Part shown: positions 61,949-64,000 of the stretch, piece after piece
Numbering within the stretch: the stretch's first letter is position 1
Layout of the letters: every line of letters begins with the position of its first letter
Source: Kaistella palustris DSM 21579
Lineage (GTDB): Bacteria > Bacteroidota > Bacteroidia > Flavobacteriales > Weeksellaceae
Reading direction: 5' to 3'
NCBI RefSeq assembly: GCF_000422265.1
Contig: NZ_AULL01000016.1
Coordinates: 186,001-250,000, forward strand
DNA length: 64,000 nucleotides
Made by a program: the position numbers and the translations under genes
Notes under the pieces: model-generated
What the model was told of the DNA's origin: nothing
Databases searched by the model: none
The model's input: the letters and a program-made list of their open reading frames with translations, nothing else

Positions 61949-62734
61949 ATGAGAACAGCAATATTAATTTCTACTTATAACTGGCCCAAAGCGTTGGATC
62001 TGGTGTTGCAAACAGTTCAGAATCAAACCATAAAACCTGCGGAAATATTAATTGCTGATGACGGTTCCGGCGTAGAAACTAAAATCCTGATTGACCGTTG
62101 GGAACTTAAAAGCGGAATTCCCATTAAACATTTTTGGCAGGAAGATCAGGGTTTCCGCAAAACGGTTATTATGAATAAAGCTGTGGCAGGAACATCTGCA
62201 GATTATATTATACAGATCGACGGCGATATTCTGCTTCATAAAGATTTTATAAAAGACCATATTTCTGAACGTGAAGAAAAATATTTTCTCAATGGCAGCC
62301 GTTCTCTTATTTCAAAAGAACACACTGAAGAAATTATGGCGCACGGCAAACTGAACTTTTTCCGAATTGCGGTTTTGGCAAAAAATAAAATCAATGCCAC
62401 ACGAAATACCGTACTTTCCAGGTTTTTCCGAAAGAATCATTTTAAATCCAGCAATGTGAAAGGCTGTAATTTTTCATTTTGGAGGGAAGATTTTATCGCT
62501 GTTAATGGTTACAACAATGAAATGAACGGCTGGGGACACGAGGATATTGAACTGGCTGCACGGCTGAATAATCTGGGAATAAAGCAGCGGCGCTTAAAGA
62601 TGAAAGCGGTCTGTTTTCATCTTTACCACGATTTTTTTGACCGCAAATCTGAAAACAGGAATTTTCAGATTTATCAGAATGTGGTAAATGGGCAGATTAT
62701 ACGATGCGGAAATGGCTTTCTGGAAAGTAAATAA
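61949..62734 (+). CDS. Family 2 glycosyltransferase, second tandem copy
   Basis: 261-residue paralogue of the preceding gene: TAILISTYNWPKALDLVLQT, ILIADDGSG, YIIQIDGDILLH, GCNFSFWREDFIAVNGYN and GWGHEDIELAARL. ATG 61949 aligns exactly with the start of the first copy; a GTG at 61943 overlapping the previous stop is possible. A Lys/Arg-rich insert (LAKNKINATRNTVLSRFFRK) is not shared with copy 1. The two copies have diverged strongly, so the duplication is not recent. Confidence 0.88.
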   Translation: MRTAILISTYNWPKALDLVLQTVQNQTIKPAEILIADDGSGVETKILIDRWELKSGIPIKHFWQEDQGFRKTVIMNKAVAGTSADYIIQIDGDILLHKDFIKDHISEREEKYFLNGSRSLISKEHTEEIMAHGKLNFFRIAVLAKNKINATRNTVLSRFFRKNHFKSSNVKGCNFSFWREDFIAVNGYNNEMNGWGHEDIELAARLNNLGIKQRRLKMKAVCFHLYHDFFDRKSENRNFQIYQNVVNGQIIRCGNGFLESK

Positions 62735-62757
62735 CAGGATTTTTTCAGAACTAATTC

Positions 62758-63984
62758 ATGGAAGGAAACAATTTGGATAAAATTCACCAAATACTTCTCA
62801 GGAAAAAAAAGAAGTATAAAATTCTGTCGGTATTTTTCCGAACCAAGGCTCGGATTGTGAAGTTTTTGCCTCTGCAGAATATTCACTTTCCTTTTCTAAC
62901 GAAAACAATTCTGGCGGATCCCGAAAAGGAATTGCAGATATTTTTGCCGCGTGAGACCGGTGCGCCCGAATATTCTGTAGGAGTAACCCGACCTGCCGTC
63001 TGCGCACTTTGCCTCCGAGATGTATTTATTCCAGGGAATTCTTCATTTTTTTTAACAAAGCAGAAAGACACGATTTTCTATGAAGTTTACCCAACAGATC
63101 CGCCGGTGAATTTTATTTATAATCATACGAATATATCGTTTCATTCGAATAGTCTGGCGAAAATAACCAATCATCCGACAAAATTTCACCGGTTGGACGC
63201 GGTTTATCTGGGCGGAACTTTTTCCTTCAATTACTATCATTTTGTCATCGAGTTATTATCCAAGACACAGTTTATTACCAAAATCCCTGACTACAGGAAA
63301 CTCACTTTTATATTGGACGAAGACATACAGAAGATTCCAAACTTAAAGACACTTGCCGAATTTTTTCTGAAGGATTTAAAAATCATTTATTTGGAAAAGA
63401 ATTTCTACCATGGTTTTTTAAAACTTTGGTTTATTACCAGTCCCAATCCTACAGTTCCCAATTTGCAGCAAGGTTTAAGATTTGAGCCCGATTTTACAAT
63501 GATCGATCCGCAGTCGGTGCAGTATCTGCGCGATGTCTGCCTGCAGAATTACAAAGTTGAGGAGGTGAAGGTCAAGCCGGTTTCCAAAATATTTATCGCC
63601 AGAAAATCCGCCCGACGGAAATATAACGAAGAGGAATTACTTTGTATTGCTGTTGATTATGGCTTCCAGGCGGTTTATTTCGAAGACTTAAATATCCATG
63701 AACAAATCTTCTTGATGCAGAACGCCGATTTGGTCGTGGGTTCCAGTGGCGCGGCATGGACCAATTTGATCTTTGCGAAACGCGGAGGAAAAGGATTAAC
63801 GTGGCTGGGTTCAGTCTGGGGAAGTTTTTCCGTATTCTCAACACTTGCAAAATCCGTGGGTTTTGATTTGAAGTATATTCGTTTTGAAAGTAAAAGCGCA
63901 GAATTTCATGAGGATTACGAGGTGGATTCAAATGTTTTTAAAGATCACCTGAGCAGTTTATTAAAAACCGGAATCAGCAACTAA
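62758..63984 (+). CDS. Family 61 glycosyltransferase
   Basis: 408-residue protein of the GT61/DUF563 type. Basic N-terminus (LLRKKKKYKILSVFFRTK), then the family stretch YLGGTFSFNYYHFVIELL and a C-terminal part with KIFIARKSARRKYNEEEL, FEDLNIHEQIFLMQNADLVV and GSSGAAWTNLIFAKRG. In known families the last block carries nucleotide-sugar binding residues. It lies 23 bases behind the GT2 pair and ends 16 bases from the right edge; more glycan genes probably follow. Confidence 0.85.
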   Translation: MEGNNLDKIHQILLRKKKKYKILSVFFRTKARIVKFLPLQNIHFPFLTKTILADPEKELQIFLPRETGAPEYSVGVTRPAVCALCLRDVFIPGNSSFFLTKQKDTIFYEVYPTDPPVNFIYNHTNISFHSNSLAKITNHPTKFHRLDAVYLGGTFSFNYYHFVIELLSKTQFITKIPDYRKLTFILDEDIQKIPNLKTLAEFFLKDLKIIYLEKNFYHGFLKLWFITSPNPTVPNLQQGLRFEPDFTMIDPQSVQYLRDVCLQNYKVEEVKVKPVSKIFIARKSARRKYNEEELLCIAVDYGFQAVYFEDLNIHEQIFLMQNADLVVGSSGAAWTNLIFAKRGGKGLTWLGSVWGSFSVFSTLAKSVGFDLKYIRFESKSAEFHEDYEVDSNVFKDHLSSLLKTGISN

Positions 63985-64000
63985 ACTTTCTATCGATGAC

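Noticed and set aside
1-64000. tRNA or rRNA genes
   Set aside because: I looked through all gaps above ~70 bases and found no cloverleaf with T-loop GGTTCGAAT-type sequence; a covariance search would be decisive.

Overview
The window looks like a chromosomal segment of a Bacteroidota species, most likely class Flavobacteriia and close to the Chryseobacterium group (Weeksellaceae). The evidence is two type IX secretion (T9SS) type B proteins and one type A protein, several TAnnTTTG promoter boxes (the Bacteroidota -7 element), A-rich start regions without Shine-Dalgarno sequences, the order rpmB-rpmG-DUF4295-ftsY, and families that I associate with this group (choice-of-anchor L, GIN/DUF2807, tandem OmpA proteins with thrombospondin type 3 repeats). 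This assignment rests on reading gene content, not on a database search. I see no rRNA, tRNA or CRISPR array.

Layout. 1-3 kb: a cut-off hutI, an MFS transporter and ruvB. 3.1-4.1 kb: a small GxxExxY (PD-D/ExK-like) gene between inverted copies of a short repeat, followed by four tandem ~130 bp repeat units. 4.1-5.6 kb: a metallo-beta-lactamase-fold hydrolase and coaE. 5.7-17.1 kb: a secreted and outer-membrane block with a 1645-residue T9SS type B protein, a 927-residue T9SS type A beta-propeller protein, a lipoprotein, a small exported protein and a TonB-dependent receptor. 17.2-31 kb: mostly housekeeping and metabolism (alcohol dehydrogenase, alpha-amylase, YceI, dinB, a NYN-LOTUS protein, punA, lpxK, ddl, coaD, TRIC-type channel, folA, LemA-TPM-TPM). 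31.4-36.2 kb: a GIN-domain lipoprotein, an M3 peptidase whose reading frame breaks at an A10 tract just inside a C-terminal Ig-like domain, and an IS110-type element with a frameshifted transposase and a structured non-coding end. 36.3-49.2 kb: an aminotransferase, DUF2199, murB, the rpmB-rpmG-DUF4295-ftsY group, sppA, folK, two tandem OmpA-type proteins, recQ and fmt. 49.2-64 kb: a choice-of-anchor L T9SS type B protein, tsf, a ribE-histidine kinase-trmN6 operon, pdxA, yceD-rpmF, accB-accC, rocD and the start of a glycosyltransferase cluster that continues to the right edge.

How the genes fit together. Cell-envelope functions dominate: lpxK, murB and ddl build lipopolysaccharide and peptidoglycan; the OmpA, TonB, GIN and T9SS proteins populate the outer membrane and cell surface; the right-hand glycosyltransferases probably make a surface glycan. 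Cofactor genes (coaE, coaD, folA, folK, ribE, pdxA) are scattered among these. Accessory signals are concentrated in two places: the GxxExxY/repeat locus (3.1-4.1 kb) and the peptidase/IS110 region (34.4-36.2 kb).
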